From contig NC_058061.1 of NCBI RefSeq assembly GCF_020085105.1, positions 5,837,784 through 5,901,783 on the forward strand: DNA of 64,000 bases, read 5' to 3'. Numbering within the stretch: the stretch's first letter is position 1; each line of letters begins with the position of its first letter. The notes below the pieces were generated by a model that was not told where the DNA came from, did not search any database, and worked only from the letters and a program-made list of their open reading frames with translations. Shown here in pieces: positions 1-12,980 of the stretch. The position numbers were made by a program, and so were the translations under genes. The stretch comes from Siniperca chuatsi (Eukaryota; Chordata; Actinopteri; Centrarchiformes; Sinipercidae).

Positions 1-370
1 GTACTAAAAAAAATGTAGTTTCAGTATCGATACCAAACTGAGGGAGCATATTAGCATAGGAATCTAAAATCAGTGGAGGGCCGTGTATTAACAGCTCCAA
101 ATTCTCTGCTTGCAGACTGTAAGAGTAGTTTGGTATAAAAGCTTCTATCTTGACTATACACTCATTGGAGAATCTACACACCCCAAATGAACATACTTAG
201 TATGACTGCATGAGGGTGAGACTCGACAACAGATCTGGGAGATTGCTGAGAGGACTGTCGAGAATGTGGGGACGGGGGCACAGGGGAGGTGAAATTTTAG
301 GGCATTCAGCAGGAATCTTGCCCCAGTAATGCCAAATCGTATCAGCAGCACTGCCACAGCATCCTCACTG

Positions 371-371
<1 letters not shown>

Positions 372-433
<62 letters not shown>
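372..433. repeat. (TG)n microsatellite
   Basis: About 31 uninterrupted TG units. The His-Thr open frame read from the other strand comes from this tract and is not a gene. Confidence 0.98.
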
Positions 434-437
<4 letters not shown>

Positions 438-3400
438 AGGGTGATGGAGGAGGGAGGTTCATACAGTAAGTGGGCCAAATTAAGGTTAGCTCTGTCACTG
501 AATAGCATGTGTTACTAAAGTAAAATTGGATGTCATTTGGTTGTTGATCTTCTGTCCTTGGTGCAGACAAACAGATTATTTATCCATCGCAAAATAATCG
601 GCCGGGTGCGCTAAACTAAATATTTGAACACACTCCGGTAGCACCTCAGAAATGGGGGCAGGTTGCTCTGCTGCTGTGAGGCAATATAAAGGAGGGCATT
701 GTTTTTTCTGTGGGTATGGAAGATCAGTGCAGAAGTAGGTTTACAGAGCTTTGATTTGCACTAAAAGTTAGATGCAATAGGAGATTGATATCTGATTAAA
801 TAAATCTGACATACAGAAGAAGAAAACCACATGTGCAGCAAGAACAGCTGTCATCAGAGAACAACACAATAAGTGAAGATATCAACAGTGTTACACTGAG
901 GAATATGAGTCAGCAGGGAGCAGATGGGCATATTAATCGCCACACTTCCTCTCTACCTCCCTCTCCTTTGTTTCCTTCCGTTGTAAACTGATGGCAGTAT
1001 GTCCAGCTCCCAGTAATAAGACAAACCTATATTTGTCCCTCACCAATCGATTTACTGTGGTGTGAGGGCCTGCACGCTTGTCGCTGTTCATCTGTTCTCC
1101 TGTTCATTGTACGTCTGATGGAGCGAGAAGGGTCCAGTGCAGCTGGGAGGGCCAGGGGATCACAGCGTAACTGCTGCAAGTATATAGATGATTAGCCAGC
1201 AATGTAAGCTGAAGAATTATGTTATTTTATATTCCACGGCTCATAAATTTCAGTTTAACGTATTGAATTAGAGCAGGGTCAGTAGCAATTTAGTACCACT
1301 TCAACAGCAGATGAGAGCAATAAAATCATATACATTTTTATACGTATACATTTTTGAAATTATGTGATTTATATCATTGATGGTTGACCAAATATTAGAA
1401 AACCCTCCCAGTATAATGCAGCACAACTTAACAGCACCACAAACAACAGCCCCAAAACACATTATACTATTGTTTTCACAGGCTGAGTAATACTACCCAT
1501 GACTAATACACTGATTATGCTGTGTAAAATTGGTGGAGTTCCCCTTTAAATCAGGAACTATCTAAAAAAAGAAAAGGTCCTAAAGAATCTGATAAAGCAA
1601 CTTGGGTAACTTGACAGTTCATTGGTAGGTACTGGGTGACACATTTCAGTTGTTAGTAAGTGAGTTGCAATATCCAGCCCTACTCATTCACAGACATTTT
1701 GCAAGGATGATGAGTGAAAAACCCACATATCTATGCAGTTGTGACCATACATTCAAGATACAAAAAAAGAGATCTTTGTTTAAGATTGTGAGCCAGGGTT
1801 TATGCTTACAGTCTCAAGCTACACAAAAATGACAGGTTTTCTGTTAACAGTCAAGTTTAAGTTAGTCAGGAAAAACTGCCAAACCAGTTAAAGGATCCTC
1901 CCAAAATGAAACTGGAATCCCTGTTTATGCAAAACAAAGACACAAAAAGACAAACACACACATTCTTCAAGGCTTTGGCTCACCTCAACCATCTTAACAA
2001 CAGTATTACTAATGTTTTTACTGCTATAATTCGCAATGACCATGATGATAATGAGGATGACAGCGAGTCTCCCAGCGTGTTTGATCTTGCATAATACAAC
2101 ACGATGAAATCTGTTTAGAATTTCCCCAACATCACATGGGAGGCATTTTCCTCCCCACATGACTGGCTGCTTGTCTAACTGTCACATGGACACACTGGGT
2201 GATGACAGTAGCTCAGTGAGCGCCCATGGACTCTCCAGAAGAACAGGCAGAGACTGAGTCAGACTGCAGTCTCTCTTACTGCCCACCTTCCTTCCTGCCA
2301 GCCTTTTCTTTTTGGTACTATCGCTGACAGCCAGACAACCATGGGGACCCTCTCACTGGTCAATAATTAGGTTATTATCATGCCGGCTCTGTCATGCCCG
2401 TCAGACTGATTATATGCATGACAGCACATGTAGCTCCTGGAAGAGGAAACCCTCCACAAAAGTCACAAAACATCAACTCTGCACTTTTTTAAGAACAGTG
2501 ACATTAAGAAATTTTAACATCATCAGTCTTCATATTGATTCATTCATTCATTTTGAGCCATTAGTGAAAATATCGTAAACCTCTGCATCTCACTTTGTAA
2601 AGAGAAATTTTTTTATGGCGCATATCAAGCAGTGGCTGCTATTCTTTCAGCATTTGTGAAGTTTTCAGAGTTTCTAGCGAAGGCAGGTGGTGAAATAAGT
2701 AACCGGCCAGTAAAAAAATGATTTCTAACATGTTTGTCCTCTTTAGTAAACTAAAAGAGTGACCCAATTAATGTAGAGCAACATCAGGTTTGGGATGTTA
2801 GTAGCAAACATCCATTTGTGGCCAGAAGCAACAAGTTCTACAGGCAATGTTGCCTTACCTTTGATTACACTAACAAAGTGAATGAAAGTCAATTATCTCA
2901 ACACTGTTCTCTGATAATTACACCAAGGATCAAGAAGATCAAGAAAGTTTAAAACTAGAGTGCTGAAAGAATTATAATATTCCTATGGATGTGATCATTT
3001 GAATTAAAGCTCCACTGTGCATTTGTGTGTGATTATAGCATTTTTAAAGGATAATTTCAGTTTATTACAACTTGGTGATAAGACCAGAGAGATTGTAAAC
3101 AAGCCAACAGTTTAGGATTTCTTAAACTACTTTTTTTGGAGGTAAACCACCTGCTGGCTTTGCTCCACCACCACCAGATCCTGTCCTATCTCCTATCTTC
3201 ATATTGGCCTATGCTTAATAAGAATGCTTCACATCAGTGGGATCTAATTGCAGAAGTTTTTCTATATTGCTTACCTCAATAAATATATATACTTCAAATT
3301 AATCTCTCCTTATTAAACTGGGAGTTTGTTTAAAACCTGTCTGCTCATATTTTGTGCACCATCTGACTTCTTTTTTAGCGATGTTGCCGTGTTCCTAGAT

Positions 3401-4689
3401 CTTAGCTTAATTTGGTGAGTAATATAATGTTATATTTGATATAAACGATGGCCAAAACTATGACAATTAGACCCTGTTGTAATAAACCAGAAATATCCTT
3501 AAAGATTATTCCTGTAGCATAAGTTTCAGTTTGTAAAAAAAATTGTTTAAAATTAGCTCAGCCTGTGTGTTGCTAGCCCATTCATTATCAAGTTCAATTC
3601 TAGTGAACTAAACTTTCCATGTCACTGCTGCTTCCCACGGTGGCAACGACAGCAAAAACTTATGTAAGTCTCAATAAAATCCACACATAAGACTGTGTGA
3701 CTGTCACCTATTATTTCTAATGGCCAGTCAGCCTCAGATTTGAGTGAGCAATGAGCAACTCCTCCAACACAGCCAAAGGTCAGGACACGCCGGGGGGGGG
3801 GTGTCCTTCTGAAGGATGGGGCCAGAGTCAAGCAGCAGGGCACCCTCTCTACCACACACATAAAAGGCACACACAAAAACACATACATACACTATACTGC
3901 ATCTATACAGTACATAGGACATGTATTGATAAGCAACAAAGAGGAGAGGGTGACAGACTGAGAGTGAATGCAAAACCATGCACACACACTCACACACACA
4001 AAAATGCATAAACAACAATCATAATCCTCATCATAAGAACATTGCATACTCTCCAAGATCACGTTTACAGAACAAGTTATGCAAACACAATGGCAGCCCA
4101 AGGCAATGTAAAGGGCCCACTACTTATGAGTCATCCAAAAACGAGCAAAAGCCTTGGTATCTATCTTATAAAAATAGTGTCTGCATGATACAACAAGCAC
4201 AGGGCTGATGAGAAGGACTACGGTGACGTACAAAATGTCCCTGGCCCCAAGGCAACAGAGGCGCAGCGACCTTGGTCTCAGACCTGGCATCGGACGGACT
4301 GTGTGCTGTTTTATGCAGGCAACACTGACTTGCTGGCACATTTTTAAACACCTGACGGCCCTCGATCTTTGGTGACGACACACCCAGATGTATGAAAGAG
4401 AAAACCAATGTTCACTTTAGTCAGAAAATCAATGGGCCACAATCACAGCTGTGCTCAAAAACCAATCTCTTAGCTATTTGTGAAGAAATAAGAAAATAAA
4501 TTGGTCTTTTTTTACCTGGATGCACACACACTACACACTACAACACACACAGAAAGTACAGAACGTCTACTTAGTGCAGAAAGTACACAACCACATGAAG
4601 CTTGTATAAAAATCATATAAGTCACATTTTAATTCCAAGGGCAAATTTTAAAAAATCCTCCAAATTAAATGACAAAAAATGACACGACA

Positions 4690-4775
4690 TTGCCGTTTCA
4701 AAAATAAAACAGTTTCTGATCTTACAACGCTATGGTTAAGGTTTGGTTAGGTTTAGGCCCAAAAACAACTTAGCC
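4690..4775 (+). repeat. Dispersed repeat fragment, copy 1
   Basis: This segment (key core ATGGTTAAGGTTTGGTTAGG) recurs as its reverse complement at about 60845-60945. Both copies share the same flanking order, a TTTCAAAAATAAAAC block followed by the TTAAGG/TTTGGTTAGG block. The family is not identified. It is an interspersed repeat because two copies lie 56 kb apart in opposite orientation. Confidence 0.7.
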
Positions 4776-4784
4776 TATTGGCTG

Positions 4785-5276
4785 TTTAAAGCTGCATTCA
4801 TTCATTTTTTGGCTACTTGGGGGTAGCACAACAAGCTGTAAACACAACTTTGACATATTATCACCTTATAAAGTTGATATGGCAAACTTGTTAGCAAACA
4901 GTTGTCTATTTACACATCCAGCAGACACAAAGCAACATCAGCATTTATTTGGAGTTGTGTTTCTGGCCATCTGGTGAATGAAAGTCACACTCCTTTTACC
5001 TCTGTGTTGTTATCCTGAAGGAAATATCTGGCTGCTAAATTCTCCACTATGTTCACCAGCCAGCTGCTGGGCAGGTAGGGTACAGTTGGTTTATCAGTTT
5101 TGTCTCTAAATATAGCTGCGGCTGGAAACAAGGTTGATGAGACTGAATCAAAACAGTAAAGTTGCGGGCTGTAAAACTAAAACAATGAGCTCAAAGAGGC
5201 AAATAACCCCTTTCACATTACATGTAGTCATTTGATCCATTGTTACTATAAAGATATTGATTAGTGCAGCTTTAAA
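4785..5276. mobile_element. MITE-like element with 12-bp terminal inverted repeats
   Basis: A 492-bp segment starts with TTTAAAGCTGCA and ends with its exact reverse complement TGCAGCTTTAAA. It has no coding capacity. An internal block (about 5169-5205, core AAACAATGAGCT) recurs at about 8934-8960. The shape fits a non-autonomous DNA transposon; the superfamily is not identified. Confidence 0.7.
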
Positions 5277-5414
5277 TATAGAAACATAACCAAAATGAAA
5301 ACATAAAATTTCAACAGTTCAAACATTTTTACCAGCATTAGCATGGCCATGAATTTTAGCAACAGATTCATGTTGATGTTGACCTACTGTTCCCTGAAGC
5401 CACTGTTTTGTATC

Positions 5415-5467
5415 CACACACATACACACACACACACGCACACATACACACACACACACACACACAG
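5415..5467. repeat. (CA)n microsatellite, interrupted
   Basis: CA repeats with a few T and G interruptions. The His-Thr stretch in the overlapping open frame is an artefact. Confidence 0.95.
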
Positions 5468-5717
5468 TATCTTGTGCTTTGCTGAAAAATCAATGAGGAA
5501 AGTCAACAGAGCACTGAGGTGTGCCAGAAGCCTCTCAGCCTGCTGGCTGGTCTCTATTTACTGTTGTCATCCTGTATGCATGTGTCTGCGTGCGTATGTG
5601 TGTGTTTGTGTGTGTTAACGTAGACCTGTTTGTGTGAATGTTCAGAGTACATTGTTCGATGAGGGGAAGAGGTCAAAACAACTACCCTTCAGAAACATCT
5701 GTCAGGTTTTCCACTGG

Positions 5718-5719
<2 letters not shown>

Positions 5720-5753
<34 letters not shown>
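5720..5753. repeat. (CA)n microsatellite
   Basis: About 17 uninterrupted CA units. Confidence 0.95.
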
Positions 5754-5755
<2 letters not shown>

Positions 5756-5972
5756 CACACTTATTTCATCCTTCATCTCTCTCCTGAAATAGGGTGAAGA
5801 CATTTCTGTCAGTAATTCAGAGGATCTGAGGAGTGTGTGTTGTGTGTTTGCCAGAGTGACTGTGTCTCAACACTGAGCCGTCACAGGTGGCGCGTCCAGA
5901 ATGTGTGTGCTCATGCTCAGACATATTTGTAATCCTCCATGTGGGGTCCAAGACGATAGTAAATCCACTGTA

Positions 5973-5976
<4 letters not shown>

Positions 5977-6017
<41 letters not shown>
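5977..6017. repeat. (TG)n microsatellite
   Basis: About 20 TG units, followed by a less regular CA-rich patch at 6092-6117. Confidence 0.95.
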
Positions 6018-6023
<6 letters not shown>

Positions 6024-6834
6024 CTACCACAGTCATCAGAGTGTATAACTTACTGTGTGACTCACTGATCACCCACTATGGAGGCCATGTGACACACACA
6101 CACATTCACACACACACGTGCTTATGAAAAGATTTGGGAACAAATGCTGGAAGGAAAGACTGACTTAACTTCTTTGGACAGTGTCAGAACTGTCAGTTGT
6201 TGTCAACTTTATCCACATTATATAAGCAAGAGTCAATGAACGTGACTCTGTATTATGTAAGAAATAATACACAACTGGGTGCCCTGGTATATGAAAATAG
6301 GAGGCAAAGAATGTGAAGCAGAGTGGTGTTTCCTCCATTATTCCCTCCATTATTATGTAGTCCATTATTTCCTACATCAGGACATCTCATAGTATATTAT
6401 CACATTTATACTGTTGCTAGTTACTACAGGGAAATACAGAAGCCGTGTTCAAATTGGCATGTACTTTTTAAAGTTTGTTTGTAGTCAGTTTAACCCATGG
6501 GTTACATCAGTTTCACTAAAGATAGTTAACTGGAGCAAAAGTACTGTTGCTATGGTTACCTGCAGCTTACATTACAATAGTATTGGCCACCGTCGTGGAA
6601 ATTTGTGTTTGTGTGTGTTTGTACGTTTATATATAAAACAACAAACAAGCATTATTGATTTGCAATGAATGCACAAACAAAAGAAAACAAAAACAGACAA
6701 ACAAAAAAACTAAGATGTCATATTTCATATTGCAAGTGCATTGGGCATTGATTGCATATTGATTAGGATCGGTGGTTAATCTGTGACTACACCAATCAGC
6801 CAAACAGTAACAAGTATTTTATATGGCCAGTTCA

Positions 6835-7463
6835 GTTCACCCAGGTGACAAAAATATATATTTTCACTTTCCTCTAGTGGTATCGCTCCGCACAGGTAGT
6901 TTTGGTTTTATTTGCCCAGGTTTTGAGATATACTCTGACATTCCTGCCTCCATACATATACATTGGAGGTGAATGAAAATAATATAAATCTAAATATTTC
7001 TTTCCAACAACAGTGTCCCCTTTAAGCTGGATAACCCACAGTACTCACAGTCAACAGCTTTCATTGGGACCATTTCTTCAGGTGAAGGTAGATCCAATTA
7101 AAACAGTTCAAGTCTGTGACTTACAGGTATCTCCTGGTGTTTTTTGACACCAGACAGAGAGTGTGAACTGTGAGGGGCAGGAAAAATGACATGTATTGCT
7201 ATTCTTTTTCAATTTGGTGGCACATCACACCGCTGCCAGTGTTAGTGCCCTCTTTCTATTTGGGTCTGCCTGGGCCGATTCTGGATCAGGTCAAATTATT
7301 CTTAAGTTTTCCACTTGTGTGTTTCATTCACCTGCATTGTTTATTAATAATTTCATTGTTTATTATATTATATCTCAAAATCATAGCAATAAATCCACTG
7401 TTGGCATGGATAGATACCACTAAAGGTAAATGCAAACATATTTATTTTGTAATTTGGGTGAAC
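6835..7463. mobile_element. MITE-like element with diverged terminal inverted repeats
   Basis: The left end reads GTTCACCCAGGTGACAAAAA. The right end, reverse-complemented, begins GTTCACCCAAATTACAAAA, so about 17 of 20 positions match. The 629-bp interior codes for nothing recognisable; two short open frames inside it have no known similarity. The superfamily was not determined. Confidence 0.6.
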
Positions 7464-8854
7464 CCTTTAAAATGAGAATTCTAAATTTAACAGGAATATT
7501 TAACTCGTGCCTTAAAGTTTACCTTAATTTGAAGATCAACCCATTTTTTTCAGGAATCTCATGGTTTTAAGAAAAATAGGAACTTCCTAGTCAGATGTGT
7601 GTACTCAGTTCTTCATGAATTAAGATGTCAGCCACTGTCAGAGAGATCACTTGTTAAGCATCACGTCAAAGAGGCAGTGTTATGTTTACCGCATGTCTTA
7701 TGATGACACAAAAACACCTTTTTCAGAGCTTGTGTCAGATCCAAAACTTTTGTAGGACTTTGTTCAACCAGGGAGACTGCAGAATGAGATGAAAGACAGC
7801 CAACTTTCATCTCAGAAAAGAAAGCCAACCCCTGTGTTATTTCAGGTCTTGCTAGATGCTATCAGTGAATCACCGATAAGATCCAGTCAGAATCACACAT
7901 CAGCACTATCAGAGGGGAATAAGATCAAAGCATCATGGAGGTCTCAGTGGATTTAAGAGTCCAAAGTGTGAAATTTCACCACAGAGAGAAAAATAAAAAG
8001 CGTAAAAACAAATGGTGCCAACGTGGTGTAACGCTGTCACACAGCTGAGATGCAGCAGCCGAGGCCAAGCTGATAATGTGAGTAAATCATCAATGTTTTC
8101 TGTGTTCAGTACGCAGAAGATGCCGCTGCTCAGGCTGTTTGCAAAGACAATAATAGACTTGGCTGAACAGTAAATTGGTGACCATCAATGGCCTGTCTCC
8201 TCAACCCTGTAATTACCATACTGGATGAAGAAAAACTCTTCATCTACAAAAAAAGCATCAAGTTGACAGGGTTTATTACCACCACCACAACAATAATAGT
8301 GGCAGCCATAAGGAATATTACTACCAAGGCCTCTTTTGCCATCTCAGCTTGTCATAGCAGCAACAACTTACAGTGCATGAATATTTCACAACTGCATTAC
8401 TTCAGGTCTGGTGGCAGAGGCAGAAAAATCCAAAGCTGGGACCCCATGGGCAAACAGCAGAGTTCAGAACACAGTCAAGCATTTATCTCACCTCTGGGAG
8501 AAACACAGCAACCCTGTCGCATATACACACAAACACAATCTAAGTTGAGTTGTCAAATTTTTTCAATCTTCTTTCACAGTAAGGATTCCACACATTTTCC
8601 AAAGCTCACAACTGAGACATTTTATTGATAAACAGACAATGTTTTGATCTGACATGGATCACGTCGAGACCTTCGTCTGCAGTTATAACTACTTACATAC
8701 TTACTGGTTAGGTTAGCCAGCAAAGTGCCCCAGAAGTAAATGCAAGTTAGCTACAATAGCTAATCCAGGGGGCTAATTTCTGTGTGTACTTGAGACGAGA
8801 CTGAAATTGAGATGAGATTGAGATGATTTATGTAAAATTTAAGTTTATTTGGAA

Positions 8855-9022
8855 AGCTTTAGGCGGCTCTTGCTGCATTGCGCGTTGGGTTTATCGGAGC
8901 TTTTTCACCGAAAACAGAGGCTGCAGGCCGTAAAACCAAAACAATGAGCTGAAAGACGCTCAAACACTCTGGAGTGGAGTTACACATTTATATAAATATG
9001 TATTGTATGTATGCAGCTTTAC
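8855..9022. repeat. Diverged fragment related to the MITE at 4785-5276
   Basis: It shares the block GTAAAACCAAAACAATGAGC (one mismatch) with the element at 4785-5276, and also ends in a GCAGCTTTA terminus. The left part differs, so this is a decayed or rearranged copy. Confidence 0.55.
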
Positions 9023-11514
9023 ATAATGGATGAGAATACTTACTACCATCATTGCTTATCAGCTTGAAAAGTAGTACGTTTATCGGTAAAATGTTGCAAG
9101 GTTCTTACAGTATGCTTTTCTTTTATAGTGGGTTTTTCGACGCACCCGTCCCTCGAGATTTCCATACAACAGGGCATAAAGTCATCTTGTGATGTCATTT
9201 TCCTTCTTATAAATCTAAGCTCTCTCTGATACAGCATGTCCTTGTACTCCCACACAAGTGGGCTATCTTCAAAGCATACTGTAAATTAAAGAGCGCCCCC
9301 TCACCCCAGCTGAGAAACATAATATAAATCCTCCCACAGAGTCTCCCATAGGTAGTGACACCCACATACAACATCCATCCTATTTCCATATACAGTACTG
9401 CACGCCCAGGCAGACATATCTTCTTTATGAGGTGGAGCTTGGCACTCTCCATCCCCCCGAGTGACATGTGTCACCACAGGGACAGAGGGTGCATGTGTGC
9501 AGATTTTACATGATGTGACTAAATGCATGCCCAAACAGCCCTCTCCCCACACACACATACAGCACACATGCACATGGTGTACTCAGACACACATGGAGAC
9601 CGATGAAACGCATGCTGACACACGTGCACGTCCAGCACTCTCACACGCACGCACACGCCTCCCCTGATGATGAAAAAGTAGGTCAAGGACAACTTTCTAC
9701 GAGGGCAAAGAGAGAAATAAAATCTGTGATGATAGACTGACTCTGGCTGCAGCACAGAAAAGTGCCCACAGTAAGCAGCGTATGTATGATTTATGATCTG
9801 AGGCCGAGTCAGACTCAGAGATGTGTAAATAAGTAGCCAGAGGCATGACAATTGGGAGGAGGCTTTCAGAATAGACAATGAGTTCTGTCTATGATGCACT
9901 TATAAACTTACTTAATGAGGCCTAATGAGTTATACGTGCTGCCCCATCCAATGACCTCTTCAGAGTTAATCGAGTGCGTCCTTTTCATTTGGTCAATAAA
10001 TACTGCTATTAGTAACCAGTCCAGTGCTGTCAGCTCCCACTGGTGGCAGTAAACAGCTCCACAATAGTAACTTGTAGTGTAGTAGTAGTGTCATATTTTT
10101 CTTAGTGCTGCAGGTTCTGCCATAAATACTTATTCCTAAATATTCTCTACACCACAACAAATCAGCTCATTGTGTAGCAAAACTTGGACCTTGAAGGAGG
10201 AATATTCACACGATTTCCTCTCTCTCCAGCAAACTGCAAACAAAATATTCATTTTTGCACCAATTCCTCTCCGGTTGGATTAAGAGAATGCACCGTTAAG
10301 TAGCAAACAAACAATAAGACGTGGCTCCTCCTCTGTTATATTCTCAACTCTCTGAGTGATTGTGATTCAGGGCATCAAGCAGCATTTCCTCCCTTCGCCA
10401 AAGCACCCTCTCACACTGCAACACTCTCAACAGCTCTTATGACATTGCACCGAGCTAGGCTCGCAATAGATACGGCCCTGTTCACTCCACCCCTCCTCTA
10501 ATAATACTCATCCTCAGAGGACTGAAAAGGAGTGGAGGGGGGTGGAGGTAAGAGCACAGCCATCCGAACAGTCTGCCAGTGCCGGAGTTCCCTTCTCGCT
10601 GCAGCTGCAGTGGTAGCCTCTGCCGCAGTGATGGGGAGCGAGGAGAGAGGGAGGGGAAAGGTGAGCTGGTGGGAAGCGAGGGGGGTAAGGTAGGGAGAGG
10701 AAGGTGCTGATGATGTGCGTAAATACCCACTCTGTGCCAAAATACACCTATTCAGCAGTATTTTCTGCCCAGACACTAATCGCATCTACTGTGTTCAGGT
10801 CCACTTTTATGAGGGCCTCTTGTCTATTGTTTCATTAGAAGTGTTTGCTGAGCCGTGTGATCTAGGACAGGGCTTGAGAGAGGCGATTAATAACTCTTCA
10901 GGGCCAACTTCGAAAACTGTGCCACTTCTTTAACGGGCAGAAAGGAAGGAGACACAGCAGCATCAAGTAAGGACAGTGAGGTGAGTGTTTAGTGGATCTA
11001 GAACCAAGGGTTTTTAAAGTCTGACACTGTGCCCCAGTCCCTCCCCTCCCCACATTAATATGGGTTCTGTCAGTCCTATTATTATTCATGTGGCCATGTT
11101 TTGCAACTGCAGTTCCCACAATGCTTTGGGGGATGTAAACAGAAAGTATACTGTTGCCATGGATTCAAAGAGTGAGCTACAGCTTGAGCCTGGTTATTTT
11201 TAGCCTATTTTTGTTAACATTTTGGCAAATTGACACCGTTAAAATTATGTCGAATTAGCTGTTAGCAGTTTCTGTTTGCAATATACCCATTTAGAGAACT
11301 AACACTGGATTACTTTGATACTGAAGAAAACTGAAAAACATAAGGATTCTCAGGCAGATTCTGGAGTTATAAGGAACATTTGTTTCCTATGATTTCTAAG
11401 TAGATTTATGGACGTTTATTTACGATGGACTTTGGAGATAATGATATTCTCAGAAATATATGAATATAAATATATATATATGTCTGTTTTTTTTAAAAAA
11501 TTTAAAAGATCATT

Positions 11515-11669
11515 GGGGGCTTTTTTTGCCTTTATTTGATCGGAACAGCTGAAGAGAGACAGAAAATGGGGGAGGATGGATACATGCAGTAAGAGGCCCC
11601 GGGTTGGATTCAAACCCAGGCCACTGCAGGGTGCACGCTCTACCAGGTGAGCTACCGACCGGGGTGCCC
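11515..11669 (-). mobile_element. tRNA-derived SINE
   Basis: On the minus strand, 11669 down to about 11595 reads like a tRNA head. An A-box-like TAGCTCACCTGGTAGAGCG is followed about 30 nt later by a B-box-like GGTTTGAATCC, the two internal RNA polymerase III promoter blocks. The tRNA-unrelated body runs on to about 11515. It is a SINE rather than a working tRNA gene: the acceptor and anticodon stems do not fold well and a long body is attached. It lies just beyond the donor of the sema4g-like exon. Confidence 0.75.
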
Positions 11670-11914
11670 AGTGTGTTCAGATTTTAATGATTTATGATGA
11701 GAAGCAGTAGTTTAAGTACCTTAATTGCCTCCATGAGCTGTGTGTCACAGGAACTGCTGCAGCTCCAACTGCTGACCAACTACAACAATTAACTTCTCGT
11801 TGTTTTTAGAACACCGGCATGCACATTTCTCTTTCACCTCACAGATTATGTTTGGTTCACATCTCAACTCGCCTTATAGTTTGAAAACTGTGAAAGATTC
11901 TGTTTGCCCCTCAC

Positions 11915-12059
11915 CTTTGGAGAAAACAGTAGTCCTGGGAGTGACGTCCAGGTCCAGGGACGGGCTGAAGGGGAAGGCCCACAGCTGTGACAGCCTGGCG
12001 AGGAGCATCAGGAGCAGCAGCAGGAGCAGGAGGGGCTGGACTGATCTCTGGTCTCCCAT
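11915..12059 (-). CDS. sema4g: First coding exon, sema4g-like (class 4 semaphorin), partial gene
   Basis: Reading down from an ATG at 12059-12057 in strong Kozak context (AACATGG), the exon encodes 48 residues plus one base. There is a short basic/polar start, a run of eight leucines followed by MLLARLSQLWA (a textbook signal peptide), then FPFSPSLDLDVTPRTTVFSK. The exon ends at a good donor, AAAG/GTGAGG, in phase 1. The mature start resembles the human SEMA4G amino end, where a LDATPRMT-type motif follows the signal peptide; class 4 semaphorins are membrane-bound axon-guidance and immune ligands that bind plexins. Human SEMA4G and MFSD13A are both on 10q24 as I recall, which supports the call. 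No sema domain is visible here, so the gene identity rests on about 15 residues plus synteny. Another signal-peptide protein is possible. Confidence 0.55.
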
Positions 12060-12334
12060 GTTTAACACACAGACCTGGGTCCAAGCACAGCCTCAATTGC
12101 ACTCAATTTGTTGAGCACACAGAATCTGAGCGTGAGAAGTGTGTATCTTCAGGCCCAGCAGCAAGCAGATGCAGACTCTTTGATTATCCTTCAGCTGAGA
12201 ACACGCTCAGTCTGTGCAGAGAATGGGAAAAACAATGTGTATAACTAAGAGAGAAATGAACCTGCATACCAAACTAGATGTTGTTGTCTTGAGGTGGAAC
12301 TGGAGTTCCCCTCTCTCTCTCTCCCTCCCACAGT

Positions 12335-12980
12335 ACTCATTATGTAGAAAAATGGCCCCTGTGACTGATATATTATTATATATGACATTTTAGGTTGTTA
12401 ATAATAATGCAACAATGTGTAAACAGCATTTTACTGTTGCAGCTGGTTGAGGTTGAGCTAGTTTTAACTTCTTTATACACAGTTTTGTACATACATTTTT
12501 TTTTTTTTTACTTTTCTCTAATCTTTGCTTTTTTGTGAAATATTGGATAATCTTAACTATTTTGGGCCTTGAAGAGTTATTTAAATTAAACCATCTGAAA
12601 AGTTTAAAGAGGAAATATCTCTGTTGGTTGAAACCAACTAGACACTGCTTTTCTGTAAGGGCTCACAAGCCAAAAAGGTTTCATCTTTAGCAGTGCAGTA
12701 ACCAGTAGCTATAGCTGTCAAATTAATGTAGTGGAGTTAAAAGTACAATATTTCCCTTTAAATGTTGGAAAGTAGAAAATGGGAAAGTACCTCAAAATTG
12801 TACTCAATCAAAAGCACAGTACTACAACTGCTCTTTTATGGCCTCCGTCCAGGGACTACAGATGAAAATGAGCTTTTAGCTGTATCTGGTACAATACATA
12901 TATTGTGCATTGCCCCTGATAAATAAACAATAAATAAACAAACTTGAGTAAATGTACATAGTTAGCTTTCAACCACTAGT
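12335..12980. mobile_element. hAT-like MITE copy, CAGTGGTGGA family (right-end copy)
   Basis: It shares blocks with other copies in the window, such as the ACTCATTATGTAGAA start region, the CTTTTTTGTGAAATA block, the AAACCATCTGAAAAGTTTA block, and a terminus ending in TTCAACCACTAG (family end TTTCCACCACTG). The left terminus is missing. It is non-coding. Confidence 0.7.

Larger units (their letters stand above)
1..11914. other. Non-coding stretch, probably first coding intron of the sema4g-like gene
   Basis: I find no credible exon on either strand in this stretch. If the minus-strand signal-peptide exon at 11915-12059 is real, this DNA lies downstream of its splice donor and would be the first coding intron. 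I looked on the minus strand for the next semaphorin exon (conserved sema-domain start with a VGAR-type motif) and did not see one. The open frames here are short or are translations of CA/TG microsatellites. The recognisable content is microsatellites, three MITE-like elements and a SINE, listed separately. Confidence 0.5.

Noticed and set aside
154-570. 138-codon minus-strand open frame
   Set aside because: Its core is a His-Thr repeat read through the TG microsatellite; the flanks have no recognisable domain or splice structure.
3734-4018. Cys/Val-rich minus-strand frames around 3.6-4.1 kb
   Set aside because: Translation of CA/TG-rich simple sequence; several overlapping frames of similar quality, none with a domain.
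10482-10785. Three overlapping minus-strand frames rich in Pro, Ser and Leu
   Set aside because: They come from a GA-rich tract and lack any family similarity or supporting splice sites.
11603-11669. Possible tRNA gene on the minus strand
   Set aside because: A- and B-box-like blocks exist, but the cloverleaf does not close and a SINE body follows, so it was called a SINE.
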